NCBI GenBank assembly: GCA_963719875.1
Contig: CAVRDJ010000001.1
Coordinates: forward strand, 186,001 to 250,000
DNA from: Palsa-360 sp963719875
Lineage (GTDB): Bacteria > Acidobacteriota > Terriglobia > Acidiferrales > UBA7541
Length of the DNA stretch: 64,000 nucleotides
Direction of reading: 5' to 3'
Shown: positions 26,679 through 37,000 of the stretch, in pieces
How positions within the stretch are numbered: position 1 is the stretch's first letter
How the letters are laid out: each line of letters opens with the position of its first letter
Made by a program: the position numbers and the translations under genes
The notes under the pieces: generated by a model
Told to the model about the DNA's origin: nothing
Seen by the model: only the letters and a program-made list of their open reading frames with translations
The model's database searches: none

Positions 26679-28151
26679 ATGATGCTATTGAAAATAGATC
26701 CAAAGAAAGTGAAGTCGGTCTGGCTTGCCACGTCTCTTATTATTTGCTTTGCCCTAATCATTTCTTTCCTTTTGATCGACAGCACCCCTGTAGTTGCGGC
26801 TCCAGTACTGACAGTTCGCGTACATGCACTTCCCGCGTTTGCCCGGAAATACGGAATGCCTTGCTCCTCTTGCCACGATTCGTGGCCAAGGTTGAGTCCC
26901 TTTGGGCAGGCGTTCAAAGACAACGGCTACCAGCTGATGGACGATCGCGACTCTCCCATTTACCAAAACCCCTCTTATTGGCCGGTCACGTTCCGCATCA
27001 CCCCGAATTGGCACGCCGAGAGGACCAATCGCGTGCTGGTTGATGGCACGGGTGGGCAGAACTCGGCTGAAGCCGGGATTACCACGCAAGGATTCGATTG
27101 GAGCGGATTGGACTTTCACACCGCGGGTACGTTGGCGAAGAACATTTCGTTTTACGTCCTGCCTTCCACGGACAACACGGGGGCTTTCCACTTCGAAGCC
27201 GTGTGGGCGCGTCTCGACAACATGTTCGGAAGCAGCTGGCTCAACATCAAGGTTGGAAAATTCGAGCTCGACAATCTGCTATCTGAAAAGCGCATCCTGA
27301 CGCTCAGCAACACGGGCGGAAGCTACCAAAACTACCACTTCCAGCCACTCGTCTCGCCCGGCAGCGCCGCCGTCCCGAATGCCGTCGGTGAAAACTACAC
27401 AGTTGGAATCGGGGACAACCAGGTAGGTCTCGAATGGCTGGGTCATTCCAAGGACGACCACACACGCATATCCGTTTCGCTATTGAACTCCAACGATGGC
27501 AACCCGAGTTTCGGCTCCAATAACGGCTCTGGCGGCATCATCACAGGGAAAGCCTACGACGGCTACTTTGCGGCGAGCCAGGCGTTTCAAGTCGGTGACC
27601 TTGGGCTGCAGCGCGTCGGAGGATTCGCATACGTCGGCGAGTCGCCTACGACCTGCAAATTCACGTCGGGTGGTCCTACTGCGTGCATCGACGGTACCGG
27701 CACCGGCAATAAGCTTTTCTACCGGGCCGGCCTCATCGGCCAGTTCTTCATCAAGAAATTTGATGTGACGGCGATTTATTTCCACGGTTGGGATGACGCA
27801 TATCTGGGTTCCCTCACTCCGGCCGGTCAGCAACTCCCGATTGGAGCGAAGGCCCCCTCGTGGAACGGCGTACTCGTCGAACCGCACTACACAGTGAGCC
27901 CCCGGTTTGTCGCCATTGGGCGTTACGAAGCGATCCGGATGTCCCAGCAAGTGCTTCCTTCGAATCCGTCCAACTTCGGCAACATCGATGCCGGCACCAT
28001 CGGGTATCGCTTCTATCCATTTATTTCCAGCCGCGCCGGTTTCGCATTTCATAACGAATTTTCCATTAAGAGACAGCGCGGCGCCGCTCCGATTTCGGGC
28101 CTCGACCTAACAACCGGAAGCGTTTTGGTTGGCTTTGATTTTGATTTCTGA
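26679..28151 (+). CDS. Outer-membrane beta-barrel protein with N-terminal monoheme site
   Basis: A 490-residue protein. After a membrane/signal segment (about 14-41) comes a c-type heme site CSSCH at 62-66 within 'ARKYGMPCSSCHDSWPRL', continuing 'PFGQAFKDNGYQL', a block known from barrel-associated cytochrome-like proteins of Geobacter and Acidobacteriota. The remaining 400 residues are alternating-pattern beta strands ending in 'GSVLVGFDFDF' with a C-terminal Phe, typical of porin-like barrels. It may place a heme at the periplasmic mouth of a pore. First gene of an operon: the next start lies seven bases after its stop. AAAGGAGG precedes the ATG. Confidence 0.82.
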   Translation: MMLLKIDPKKVKSVWLATSLIICFALIISFLLIDSTPVVAAPVLTVRVHALPAFARKYGMPCSSCHDSWPRLSPFGQAFKDNGYQLMDDRDSPIYQNPSYWPVTFRITPNWHAERTNRVLVDGTGGQNSAEAGITTQGFDWSGLDFHTAGTLAKNISFYVLPSTDNTGAFHFEAVWARLDNMFGSSWLNIKVGKFELDNLLSEKRILTLSNTGGSYQNYHFQPLVSPGSAAVPNAVGENYTVGIGDNQVGLEWLGHSKDDHTRISVSLLNSNDGNPSFGSNNGSGGIITGKAYDGYFAASQAFQVGDLGLQRVGGFAYVGESPTTCKFTSGGPTACIDGTGTGNKLFYRAGLIGQFFIKKFDVTAIYFHGWDDAYLGSLTPAGQQLPIGAKAPSWNGVLVEPHYTVSPRFVAIGRYEAIRMSQQVLPSNPSNFGNIDAGTIGYRFYPFISSRAGFAFHNEFSIKRQRGAAPISGLDLTTGSVLVGFDFDF

Positions 28152-28158
28152 GGAGACT

Positions 28159-29016
28159 ATGCGCCTACATACTGCAACTAAATTCGTACTCATAGCAGTC
28201 GGCCTCCTAGCCGCGGCGGGATCTTCCGCAGCCCAGGAATCGCACATCGGCAAATGGACCGGTCACGCCGATGCCGGGAAACCACTGTACTTCCGTTATT
28301 GCTGGGGCTGCCACGGATCCCACGGGGACGGCAACGGCGAAAATGGACAATACCTCAACCTTCAGCCGCGGAATTTCGCAGCCGCGACATTCAAGTGCCG
28401 CTCCACGCCCACGGGGACTTTGCCGCTCGACGAAGACATTTTCAACGCCATCACGCGCGGCCTCGTCAACTCCGGCATGCCGCCGTGGCCGGAGCTGACC
28501 GAACAGCAGCGCGCCGATCTCGTCGCGTTTATCAAGACGTTCTCGCCGCGCTGGAAAAGCGAACCCTCGGGCCAGCCCATTGCAGTTCCGGCGGAAACCG
28601 CGGTCAACCTCGACAGCCTGAAGCACGGCAAGGAACTCTTCACCAAGCTGGAGTGCTTCAAATGTCATGGCGAAGCGGGGCGGGGCGACGGACCTTCTGC
28701 CGCGGCCCTGACCGACAACAACAACCAATCAATTCATCCGTACGACTTCGAGTCGGGCACGCGCTTCAAGTGCGGGACGACGAACTCCGATCTCTACAAG
28801 ATTTTCATGACCGGTCTGGATGGCACGCCGATGCCGTCCTTCGCCGACGTGATCAAGCCCGCTGAGGCTTGGGACCTCGTTCACTACCTGCGCACCTTGC
28901 AGATCCATCGCAAGGGCCCCGAATTGAAGGTTTGGGAAAGCACCAAAGAAGGCGCGGAAGCCGTGCACGCGGAGAAGGCGAGCCGCGGGACGGCGACCGG
29001 TTCTGGAACGGACTAG
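28159..29016 (+). CDS. Exported diheme cytochrome c
   Basis: A 285-residue periplasmic protein with a signal peptide (about 1-25, ending AAQES). Two class I cytochrome c domains follow: heme 1 CWGCH at 48-52 with a Met ligand in 'NSGMPPWPEL' (about 107), heme 2 CFKCH at 166-170 with Met in 'DGTPMPSFADV'. Each domain carries an extra Cys ('TFKCRSTP', 'RFKCGTTN') at equivalent places. The C-terminal tail is charged and probably loose. It should pass electrons between the barrel protein upstream and a periplasmic donor. GAGGAG precedes the ATG, overlapping the upstream stop region. Confidence 0.92.
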   Translation: MRLHTATKFVLIAVGLLAAAGSSAAQESHIGKWTGHADAGKPLYFRYCWGCHGSHGDGNGENGQYLNLQPRNFAAATFKCRSTPTGTLPLDEDIFNAITRGLVNSGMPPWPELTEQQRADLVAFIKTFSPRWKSEPSGQPIAVPAETAVNLDSLKHGKELFTKLECFKCHGEAGRGDGPSAAALTDNNNQSIHPYDFESGTRFKCGTTNSDLYKIFMTGLDGTPMPSFADVIKPAEAWDLVHYLRTLQIHRKGPELKVWESTKEGAEAVHAEKASRGTATGSGTD

Positions 29017-29067
29017 AAACAGAGACTCCTGAAGAACTTCAGGGGCGTAAATAGGGGGAATAGTTCC

Positions 29068-29778
29068 ATGCAAGCAAGAAAAGCGATCGTAGTGGTAGTG
29101 GCTATTCTTACAACGTTGATCATGTCCTCCGCGAGGGAGGGTGGCGGCACAGTCAGCGGACGGGTGAGCTTCGAGGGAACGCCCGCGAAGCCGCACACCA
29201 TCGACATGTCCCAGGAGCCCAGCTGCGCGAAGCAGTACGCCAAGCCGGTGTCGGCGGAAAACGTCGTCACCGGTCCAGACAACTCGCTGGAAAACGTGGT
29301 GGTCTACATCTCGGCCGGGGCGCCGGACGAACCGCCTCCCGCAGAGCCGGCGGTCCTCGTCCAGAAGGGTTGCCGGTATGCGCCCCATATCCTGGCTTTT
29401 CAGGTCAATCAGGATTTCGAGATCGTTAACGGCGACCAGACGTCGCATAACATTCATACGCTGCCGTCGAGCAATCGCGAGTGGAATAAAATGCAGCCGC
29501 CCGGATCGCCCCCGATCGAGGACAAGTATGCGCGTCCGGAATTTATCCCGGTGAAGTGCAATATCCACCCGTGGATGAAGGGCACCCTGGCGGTCATGAA
29601 GAATTCGCACTACGCGATTACCACTGGCGATGGTGAATTCAAGCTGCCGAATCTGCCTCCGGGAAATTACACCATCACTGCGTGGCACGAATCGTATGGC
29701 GAGCAGACCCAGGAAGTGAGCATCACCGGGCCTGAAACTAAATCATTGAATTTTGTCTTCAAGGCGAAGCCGTATTGA
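29068..29778 (+). CDS. Exported cupredoxin-like protein with carboxypeptidase-regulatory fold
   Basis: A 236-residue protein with a signal peptide (about 1-21). 'GTVSGRVSFEGTPAKP' begins a regulatory-like Ig fold; the centre has 'GCRYAPHILAFQVNQDFEIV', 'TSHNIHTLPS', and 'FIPVKCNIHPWMKGTLAVM'. His in TSHNIH with the Cys-x-x-His-x-x-Met of CNIHPWM is the classical mononuclear copper set, so a blue-copper-type centre is likely. A last beta segment 'GEFKLPNLPPGNYTITAWHE' closes the fold. Similar proteins are annotated 'methylamine utilization protein' in databases. Third gene of the porin-cytochrome operon, 51 bases after the diheme cytochrome. Confidence 0.87.
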   Translation: MQARKAIVVVVAILTTLIMSSAREGGGTVSGRVSFEGTPAKPHTIDMSQEPSCAKQYAKPVSAENVVTGPDNSLENVVVYISAGAPDEPPPAEPAVLVQKGCRYAPHILAFQVNQDFEIVNGDQTSHNIHTLPSSNREWNKMQPPGSPPIEDKYARPEFIPVKCNIHPWMKGTLAVMKNSHYAITTGDGEFKLPNLPPGNYTITAWHESYGEQTQEVSITGPETKSLNFVFKAKPY

Positions 29779-30045
29779 GTCGGGAGTGAACCGCCCCTGG
29801 CGGTGCGGGATTCAAGTCCTATTTCTCTCGAGCGAAGTTAAGCGCTCAGCTCGATCGGTGAACTATTTTTGATCGAAGATTTGTGGCTGTGAACGGTAAA
29901 AAGATGTGTCACGAGCCTGATTACAGAGAATAGCCGGCGCAAACTCTTCTACGGGTGTCACGCCGAACTATTTGTCGAGTATAGCTTCGTGAACGCACCG
30001 GCTCCGAGTGAAGCCAGGCAACAGAGGCGTGGTGTTGCTACGCCC

Positions 30046-32160
30046 CTACTTCGCGAGGGGATTGGGACGCATCTGCACCTTTACAACTTTGTCCTTGGTT
30101 CCCTTGCCCCCTTCCATGTGCCAAGGCGTATTCGGATTGTAGCTTGTCCAGAAGCCGCGGCCTTTCCATCCGGCCTTCGGGTCGTCGATCCGCCCCTGCA
30201 TCGAACGAGAATAGTACCCCATTGGATATGGAATGCGGATGGTCACGAACTGGCCCGTCTTTGGAACCAGCGCCAGTATCGCGTCGGAGTTAACAGCGCC
30301 CGTCATCGGCACATCATTCCCGAGACCCAAAACACCGTGCCGGTCAACGAAGATCAGGTAGTTCAGATCGGAATTGATTCCCGTCGCGCCCTGAAAGGTC
30401 GGACCCGGCTTATGGTAAATCGTCCAGCCTTCCGGACAGTGCTGGCCGGTGGCAGTCGGCCCGTTCAGCACCTTGCACTTGCGGCGGTCGAAGGAGGTTA
30501 TATAGTCGGTGGCGCGCCAATTCTGCCAGGCCACGCCATTGCTATCCACGGAAACTCCACCCGCGCTGAATAGCGGTGGCTCTTTTTCTTTCGGGGGCTC
30601 GTAGACCTCAGCCATGCTCGTTTCAGGAGGATTGGGACCTCGAACCAAGCGCACCAGATTGTTTTCTTTTAGGCCGATTCCTGAACACCACACACTTCCA
30701 TCTACCGGACTCACAGAAATCGAATAGCAACGGAAAGTAATCCGGTGGTCCTTCGTGGGATCGATGGCGTCATTCGGTTCGGTCCAGGGCTTGGTGATCT
30801 TGCCGTCACCATTAGTGTCCAGCACGCCTGGAATCCAGCCCTGCGATTCTTCATCATTATGGGTTCGGTCCCAAGCGGCTGTGTTGACCCAACCAACAGA
30901 ACCCACCTGGCCGAAGAACAGACTGCCGTCGGCGCCGAATTCGTTGTGGTCCGTCGTAAAACACGTGTCGATCTCAGAAATCTCCTTTTTCTCCGGATCG
31001 TACACCGCAACTTGCTTGTTGCCGCGCGCCAGAGGAAAGTATTGAGCAAACTTGTTGCTGGATCCTGCCTTGCAAAAGTCCGGCTGTTTGCCACCATCCG
31101 ACGGGCTGTCCCCGCCCCGATTCCTGCTCGCAAACCACACACGTCCCGACTGGTCAACCGCGGCACTGCGGGGTTCCGCGGCCGCCAGCCAGATGTTCTC
31201 GTCGCCCCAGTAGGGTGAGGGCATTTCCATCGACCCCAGCGGCTGCGCTTGCGAAGGGATCTTTACTTCGGCGGCCGCATTCTTCATCGGGTCCATCCAC
31301 ACCAGCGAGTTGCCGCTGGTCATGACGCCGTACACAGGCCCATTCGGATTGACCGTGGGATTCCGCAAGTCACTGGCTGCTTCGTCGTGCATGTAATTCA
31401 TCGGCGTACCCCAATCCCACAATGTGAGCACAACATTCCGCTCGATGCCGCTCGGACGCGGCGGGGCTTCCTTCGGGTATTCGCCCGCGGCAATGCGATC
31501 GGTCCAATCAGCAAACAGCGAACGCTGCTCTCCCAGCGAAACAAAGGCGCTGCTCATGTTCGCGCCTACCGGGCCCGATTTCGTGCGGCGATCCCAGGCT
31601 TCCAGACTGGTTTTAAACGGACCAAAGTCCTTGGTTGCGGCGGGAATTTCGCGTGTGGCCTTGTCCCCAATCTGGTGACAGTTCATACAGAGCTTAATTC
31701 TTCCGACCACTTCGTCCGGCGACAATTTGCCGCTCGGTATTTTCACGAGGCTCAACCAGTAATTGGCTGGATAGATCTGCGCGGCCGCCCGTCCGTCGGG
31801 CGCCACTACGGCTTTGAGATCGAGGTGTTGGCCGGGCTTCGCGGGGACCCGGGCAGAATCCACCAGACCGTAGCCTCTTACGAACACTTGGTAATTTGCC
31901 GAAGGCAGCTGGGGCAGCACGTAGCGTCCCTGATCGTCCGTCACGACGATCTTGGCATACTTTGTCGGGAGCTCTGCAGTTTCGGCGACCACCCAGACAC
32001 CCGCTTCAGGGCCTTTCGAGCTCGTGACGACGCCCTCAATGTAATCGGCTGTGCCCGCCGCCGCACGGCCGCGCCCCTCCGTCGCGATCAGCCACGTAAG
32101 ACAAAATACCAGGGCCGCCGTAAGCGCGCCCAGGATGCGAGTGCTCTTCCGCTTCGTCAT
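30046..32160 (-). CDS. Exported monoheme cytochrome-propeller protein
   Basis: A 704-residue protein with a signal segment (about 8-35), a carboxypeptidase-regulatory-like domain (about 38-120, 'DDQGRYVLPQLPSANYQVF'), a heme site CMNCH at 158-162, and a long C-terminal propeller with lyase-like blades ('AAVDQSGRVWFASRNRGGD', 'SISVSPVDGSVWCSGIGLKE') and several internal Cys. The order Ig-heme-propeller equals residues 165-705 of the protein at 5753-7870, which has an extra cytochrome domain in front. The start at 32160 has GGAGG; a longer frame to 32259 does not. Convergent with the cupredoxin operon, so both read toward 29.8-30.0 kb. Confidence 0.83.
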   Translation of the reverse strand: MTKRKSTRILGALTAALVFCLTWLIATEGRGRAAAGTADYIEGVVTSSKGPEAGVWVVAETAELPTKYAKIVVTDDQGRYVLPQLPSANYQVFVRGYGLVDSARVPAKPGQHLDLKAVVAPDGRAAAQIYPANYWLSLVKIPSGKLSPDEVVGRIKLCMNCHQIGDKATREIPAATKDFGPFKTSLEAWDRRTKSGPVGANMSSAFVSLGEQRSLFADWTDRIAAGEYPKEAPPRPSGIERNVVLTLWDWGTPMNYMHDEAASDLRNPTVNPNGPVYGVMTSGNSLVWMDPMKNAAAEVKIPSQAQPLGSMEMPSPYWGDENIWLAAAEPRSAAVDQSGRVWFASRNRGGDSPSDGGKQPDFCKAGSSNKFAQYFPLARGNKQVAVYDPEKKEISEIDTCFTTDHNEFGADGSLFFGQVGSVGWVNTAAWDRTHNDEESQGWIPGVLDTNGDGKITKPWTEPNDAIDPTKDHRITFRCYSISVSPVDGSVWCSGIGLKENNLVRLVRGPNPPETSMAEVYEPPKEKEPPLFSAGGVSVDSNGVAWQNWRATDYITSFDRRKCKVLNGPTATGQHCPEGWTIYHKPGPTFQGATGINSDLNYLIFVDRHGVLGLGNDVPMTGAVNSDAILALVPKTGQFVTIRIPYPMGYYSRSMQGRIDDPKAGWKGRGFWTSYNPNTPWHMEGGKGTKDKVVKVQMRPNPLAK

Positions 32161-32436
32161 TTCGACCTCCAGAAACGCAGTATTTCCACAATGGGCAGGA
32201 ATTTCCGTTTGACTTGTCGGCCGACCGATACTGTACAGCCTGACCACCCCGACAAGCAATCCTTCAGTCAGGTTTTTGAGGGCAGAGCCTTTCCGGTGGC
32301 GGCGATAAAATCAATTGCGAAAAACTCATGTTTCAGGAAGCACGCTGGAACAGGGCAATGAGCGAAACGAAATATTTCATCGGCGCGACACAACATAATG
32401 TACGACTGCAATAGCCGTGATTGTCCTGCCAGCGGG

Positions 32437-33084
32437 TCAGCCTCGCTGATTTTGTGCCGCGATCAAGCGCATGAAATCGGGCATTTCGTGCAAGGAGACG
32501 ACGCCCCCGGACGGGTTGTGCATTGCCAGGCGCTGGGCCTCGTCGGGATCGTTCATCATCAGGATGGGATGCACTCCGACGCTACGTGCGACCTTAATGC
32601 CCTCCACGGTGTCCGTGAGAAACATCGTCCTCTCCCTTGCAAGGGAAGCGCCGCCGAGCACCTTGAGAAGCGGCGCCGACTTCACGCCCTCTGCATCATC
32701 GCGCGTGCGCACTCCGGACAAATACTCGCCAAGCGAATTCCGTTCGATGAACCTCGATGCCGCCCTGCGTGAAAGCGACGATGCCACAAAAAGCCGGATG
32801 CCCATGGATTTTAGCTCCGCAAGCGCGGGCGCGACGTCTTCATAGAGGCTTGCCGCATCTACGGCTTCGACTTCCAATGCTTCCGCGACGCTTTTCTTTT
32901 CCGCGCTGAATGGCGTTTGAGCGGCGTCGATCAAGTTCAGGAGATGCCAATAGTTCCGGCTGGCGGAAGAGCTGGCCTTTCGTTTTCGGCCGAAGAGGCG
33001 CACGGCGATTTCATGGAATGGGGCGGATGGAAATTCCGCAAGGCACCCGACCGGCTCCAGCAGCAGGGCTTCAATCGTTTGCAT
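32437..33084 (-). CDS. HAD-superfamily protein lacking the catalytic aspartates
   Basis: A 215-residue protein with the HAD fold: helical cap (about 20-85), motif II Ser in 'LFVASSLSRRA', motif III Lys in 'GVKSAPLLKVLGG', motif IV 'MFLTDTVEGIKVARSVG'. Motif I, normally DxDGT, reads 'ALLLEPVGCLAEF': both Asp are replaced (Glu and Val), so ordinary phosphatase chemistry is not expected. It is the last gene of the molybdenum hydroxylase operon, five bases after the FAD-subunit gene, so it may be a chaperone or regulatory protein for that enzyme. That role is inference. Confidence 0.75.
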   Translation of the reverse strand: MQTIEALLLEPVGCLAEFPSAPFHEIAVRLFGRKRKASSSASRNYWHLLNLIDAAQTPFSAEKKSVAEALEVEAVDAASLYEDVAPALAELKSMGIRLFVASSLSRRAASRFIERNSLGEYLSGVRTRDDAEGVKSAPLLKVLGGASLARERTMFLTDTVEGIKVARSVGVHPILMMNDPDEAQRLAMHNPSGGVVSLHEMPDFMRLIAAQNQRG

Positions 33085-33089
33085 TCTGC

Positions 33090-34079
33090 CTACGTGTTCA
33101 ACCTTGCGAGGCCGCTGGCGAGGAGCCCCTTCGCCATGTCGATCTTGGTGGCGTTGTACTTTAGCGGCGCTGCGCCGGCGAGGGCAACGGAGATCGCCTG
33201 CTCGCCCAGTTCCGTGTTTAAGGTTTTGCCCTTGAGGAACGCCTCCACTGCCGTGTCGCGATACGGCTTCCCGGAGATGCCGCCAAACACTACGCGCGAG
33301 TCTTCAATCGTCTTGTCGCGAAGTTGGAGACTGATCCCGAGCGAGGCCATGGCGAAATCCCAAACTCCCCGAGGCCGGAGCTTCTCGAACGATGCCCGCA
33401 CGCCGGGCTTCGGCGGAGGAATGACCACAGAAGTCAGAATTTCGTTGTAGCGCACGACGTGCGACTGGATCTTGCCGTCCACCAGCATATCGCCGGGCAC
33501 CATTTGTTCGATGGAAAGTTCCTTCTCTCCTTGAGGCGTAGCCAATTTCGCGCGGGCATCAAAAGGAATCAGCGCGGTGGCGGCGTCGCCCGGATAAACC
33601 GCGTAACACAAGCGTCCGCCCATAGCCGAGTGATAGTAGCTGTTATCGCCGATGGCGCCGTAGCACAGATATCCGCCGTTTCTCCAGCACGAATATCCGC
33701 CGCGCAGATACTGGCACCATACTTCCTGCAACAGGTCCCCGCCAAGCGTCGATGCATTGCGCAGTTCCGGAGAGGAGATCTTCCCGATCGCCTCCACAAT
33801 CATCGGATATTTTTCCTGCAAGAGGCGGGAATCGACCAACTCCGCCAGCTTGGTGGCCGCGCCAATTTCGACGCCGCCTTGCGCATCTTCCTTGATATAG
33901 CGGAGGTGATCGATCTTCTTGATATCGACCAGATAGCTGGGCGCCTGTTCCAAGCGGTTCTTCAGGCGAATGAGCAGGTCCGTGCCGCCGGCGTAAACGG
34001 ACGCGCTCGTGCCGTGCTTCGACAGGATCTGGATCGCATCGTCAACGGTAGTTGGCCGGTAGATGGAAACTTTCTTCAT
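33090..34079 (-). CDS. FAD-binding subunit of a molybdenum hydroxylase (xanthine dehydrogenase family)
   Basis: A 329-residue protein with the FAD_binding_5 domain: 'VYAGGTDLLIRLKNRL' (about 28-43) and 'NASTLGGDLLQEVWC', followed by CO_deh_flav_C. Between them are four Cys in the pattern C-x8-C-x7-C-x20-C ('WCQYLRGGYSCWRNGGYLC' and 'GGRLCYAVYPGD'), resembling the extra [4Fe-4S] site of 4-hydroxybenzoyl-CoA reductase beta subunits and related proteins. No signal peptide is seen, so if the enzyme is periplasmic this subunit must be carried out with the Tat-exported partner, as in PaoABC. Its start overlaps the stop of that partner by four bases. Confidence 0.9.
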   Translation of the reverse strand: MKKVSIYRPTTVDDAIQILSKHGTSASVYAGGTDLLIRLKNRLEQAPSYLVDIKKIDHLRYIKEDAQGGVEIGAATKLAELVDSRLLQEKYPMIVEAIGKISSPELRNASTLGGDLLQEVWCQYLRGGYSCWRNGGYLCYGAIGDNSYYHSAMGGRLCYAVYPGDAATALIPFDARAKLATPQGEKELSIEQMVPGDMLVDGKIQSHVVRYNEILTSVVIPPPKPGVRASFEKLRPRGVWDFAMASLGISLQLRDKTIEDSRVVFGGISGKPYRDTAVEAFLKGKTLNTELGEQAISVALAGAAPLKYNATKIDMAKGLLASGLARLNT

Positions 34080-37000
34080 GCCTGCCTCCCTTGAGTCTGC
34101 GATGCGCGTTTACTCGCGAGCCCGGCCATGATTTTTTCGCGCGTGATGGGGTGCTCCCGAATGCGGACGCCGCAGGCGTTGAAAATTGCATTCGAGATAG
34201 CGCCCGGCACCGCGCCGATGGTCGTTTCGCTGAAGCCCTTCACGCCGTAATACCAGCGCGGCTCCAGACTGTCGATGTACACCTGCGTGCACTTGGGAAT
34301 ATCCATGATGGTGGGAAGCCGGTAGGACAGGTATCCGACGCTGTAATGCCGTGTGCCCGGAAATTCGCGGTCCCAGGGAATGGATTCCGTGCCCACCTGA
34401 GTGCTTTCCACCAAAGATCCAACCATGTCCGATTCGGATACCACAGGGTTAATTACCAGTCCGGTATCATGCGTATAGACCGACCGAACGAAGCGCCAGT
34501 TGCCGGTCCAGGTATCGACTTCCACTTCGGCGAAGCACGCACCCACGCCTTTGTTTGTCGCGGTTCTTTCGCCGCCGGTGGTGCCGCGGCCTGTCTGCCG
34601 GATCAGGCCATTGTTCATTTTGACCAGCGCGGCGAACGTCGTGCTCTTCCTGGGATCTTCGCTCGAGGAAATCACGCCGTCGCGCATCTTAAGTTTGGCT
34701 GGATCGATCTTGAGAACGTCGGCGGCGCGTGCGAGCAGGTCCTTTCGCAGTTTGTCGGTTGCGAAGCAGATGGCCGCGCCTTGCAGCGTGATGGTGCGGC
34801 CACCGAACCACTCATCGCTTAACGGCGCGAGATCCGAGTCGCCCCAAACCAGGCGGATCTGGTCGCACGTCGTGAAACCGAGCATCTCCGCGACCAGGGC
34901 TGCCTGCGCCGTGGCTGCGTTGGAGCCACTGTCAGGGAGCGCGATCTTTATGGTCACGTTGCCATCGGCCGTCAGGTCCACGTCACTGCTGAAAATGTTG
35001 GCCCCGGGAAGTGCCGCGAGCTTGGCGAACGCTTCTTCGCCTTCGTGATAGCCCATGTTCCCGCCATGATGCTGGGACATGCCAAGGCCGAAACCGCGCT
35101 TGAATCTGCCGGACTCGCCGCCGGGGATGGGATTGCGCTTTTCCCATCCGAATGCCTTGGAACCTTCCCTTAGCACCTCCAACGTGGGCATCGTTTCGTA
35201 AGGATGGCGCGTGTCACCCGGGGTCAGCTGCGTCATGTGCATCATGCGGTACTCAACAGGATCCACATGAAAGGCGTCGGCCATTTCGTCGATCATGTTT
35301 TCCCAAGACCACTTTGTTTCTTGCTGGATGTGGCTACGGGACGGACCGGGGCGAGGCGCATTGCTGCGATAGGCGGACCATGTGGATCGCCAGTGAGGAA
35401 CTTTTGCCGTGTACAACTCCGTTTGGTTGGCCGCGTTGCCCGGACCGTCGGCGTGCACTCCGAAATCCAGGTCGCCAATGCTTACATACACTTCGTGGTC
35501 GAGAGCAACGATGCGGCCGTCTTTCTTCGCTCCCACCCGGAACTTGGTGAGGGTCTCTGGCTTGATCTGCAACTGTGCCAGTTCCTGATCCTTGGGCAGC
35601 ATGACCTTCACAGGACGGCCAGTGACTTTCGCCAGATGGGCGATCATCGGATAAAATCTCTCTGCCGCCATGCGCGCCGCACCGAACGTGCAACCGTTCC
35701 ATTTGTTGATCAGGCGAATCTTAGAAACGTCCAAGCCAAGCGCCGCCGCAAGCGACGCCCGCACCGGATAGATGCCCTGGCCCATGCCCCAGAAGGTCAG
35801 TTTGTCGCCGTCCCATTTGGCGACACTGCCGCTCGGTTGCATCGGCACGGACACGCCCCCCGCAAACCGGTATGTGAATTCCTTGACCACGTCCGCTTCA
35901 GCGAATCCAGTCTCGATGTCGCCACGCTTATCCGCCCAGGTTACGTGCGGAAGATCCTGAGGCGAAAACGAATGACGGATGAGGTTCCCTTTTCCATGTC
36001 CCAGATCGGGCGCACCCGAAGCCATGCTGTCCTTCAGCAGTGAGGCGAATGGCAGCACATCATACGTTACCTTGATCGCGTCGGCGGCATCCTGCGCAAG
36101 GTCTTCCGTCTCCGCCACCACGATGGCCGCCACTTCACCCTGAAGATTCAGTTCCCGGGGCAGAGGTTCGGCCAATAACCTGCCCCGAGCAACGTTGGGA
36201 GATTGCAGCTTCGGCGCATTCTTGTAGGTAAGAATGTGTTTCACGCCGGGCATTTTCTCCGCGGCTGACGTATCGATGTCCTTGATATAGGCGTGCGGGT
36301 GGGGGCTGGTGAGGAACCTAGTGTAGAGCAGATCGGGGAACCATACGCGGCTGGCGTAAAGCGCCTTGCCGGTGAACCTCGGAATGGCAACCTCGGGCAG
36401 CGGAGGCCGCGCCTTACCTAATACGTTGAGATTTTCCGGTGGATACCCCTGCCACTTCTTCGTGACGGTCTTGTTCGTGCCTTCGATGACTTCATCGCCG
36501 GCCAAATGCCCCCCACTCGTCGAGTAGTCCCGCACCATCGGCATTTTGATATGAACGACGGATTCCGGTTCGGCCTCGATGGCTACTTTGCTTCCGCGCA
36601 TGACGGCCGCGCTATCCATGACTGCTCGAATGATGTTCGGGTACGCCGAACACCGGCAAATGTGGCCGGCGAGCGCCGCCTTCACCTGGTCCTCGCTTGG
36701 ATTCAGATTCTTGTCCAGGAGTCCTTTCGCAGTAACCACCCAGCCCGCGGTGCAGAAGCCGCAATCCGCGGCCATACGTGTATGACCGATGCGCTGCAAT
36801 GGATGCAGATTTTTCTCGTCGCCCACGCCTTCAATGGTGAGAATTTTCTTGCCCACGGCTTCGGTCGCCAGGGTGTGGCAGGAATAAAACGGCGTGCCGT
36901 CCACCAGAACGCTGCAGGCGCCGCAAGAGGCGCGATTGCAGCTCCGGTTAGTGCCCGTCATGCCCAACTTCATCGAAATCACTTCCCACAAAGTGGTGCG

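Noticed and set aside
29790..29850. A stretch resembling a tRNA T-arm (GGATTCAAGTCC)
   Set aside because: No acceptor stem, anticodon arm or CCA-side pairing can be drawn around it; the hairpin ACCGCC-CCT-GGCGGT nearby is short.
31249..32361. A 370-codon open frame on the plus strand opposite the cytochrome-propeller gene
   Set aside because: It is antisense to a gene with clear signal peptide, heme motif and propeller; its sequence is Arg/His-rich with no domain, as expected for the shadow of a GC-rich gene.
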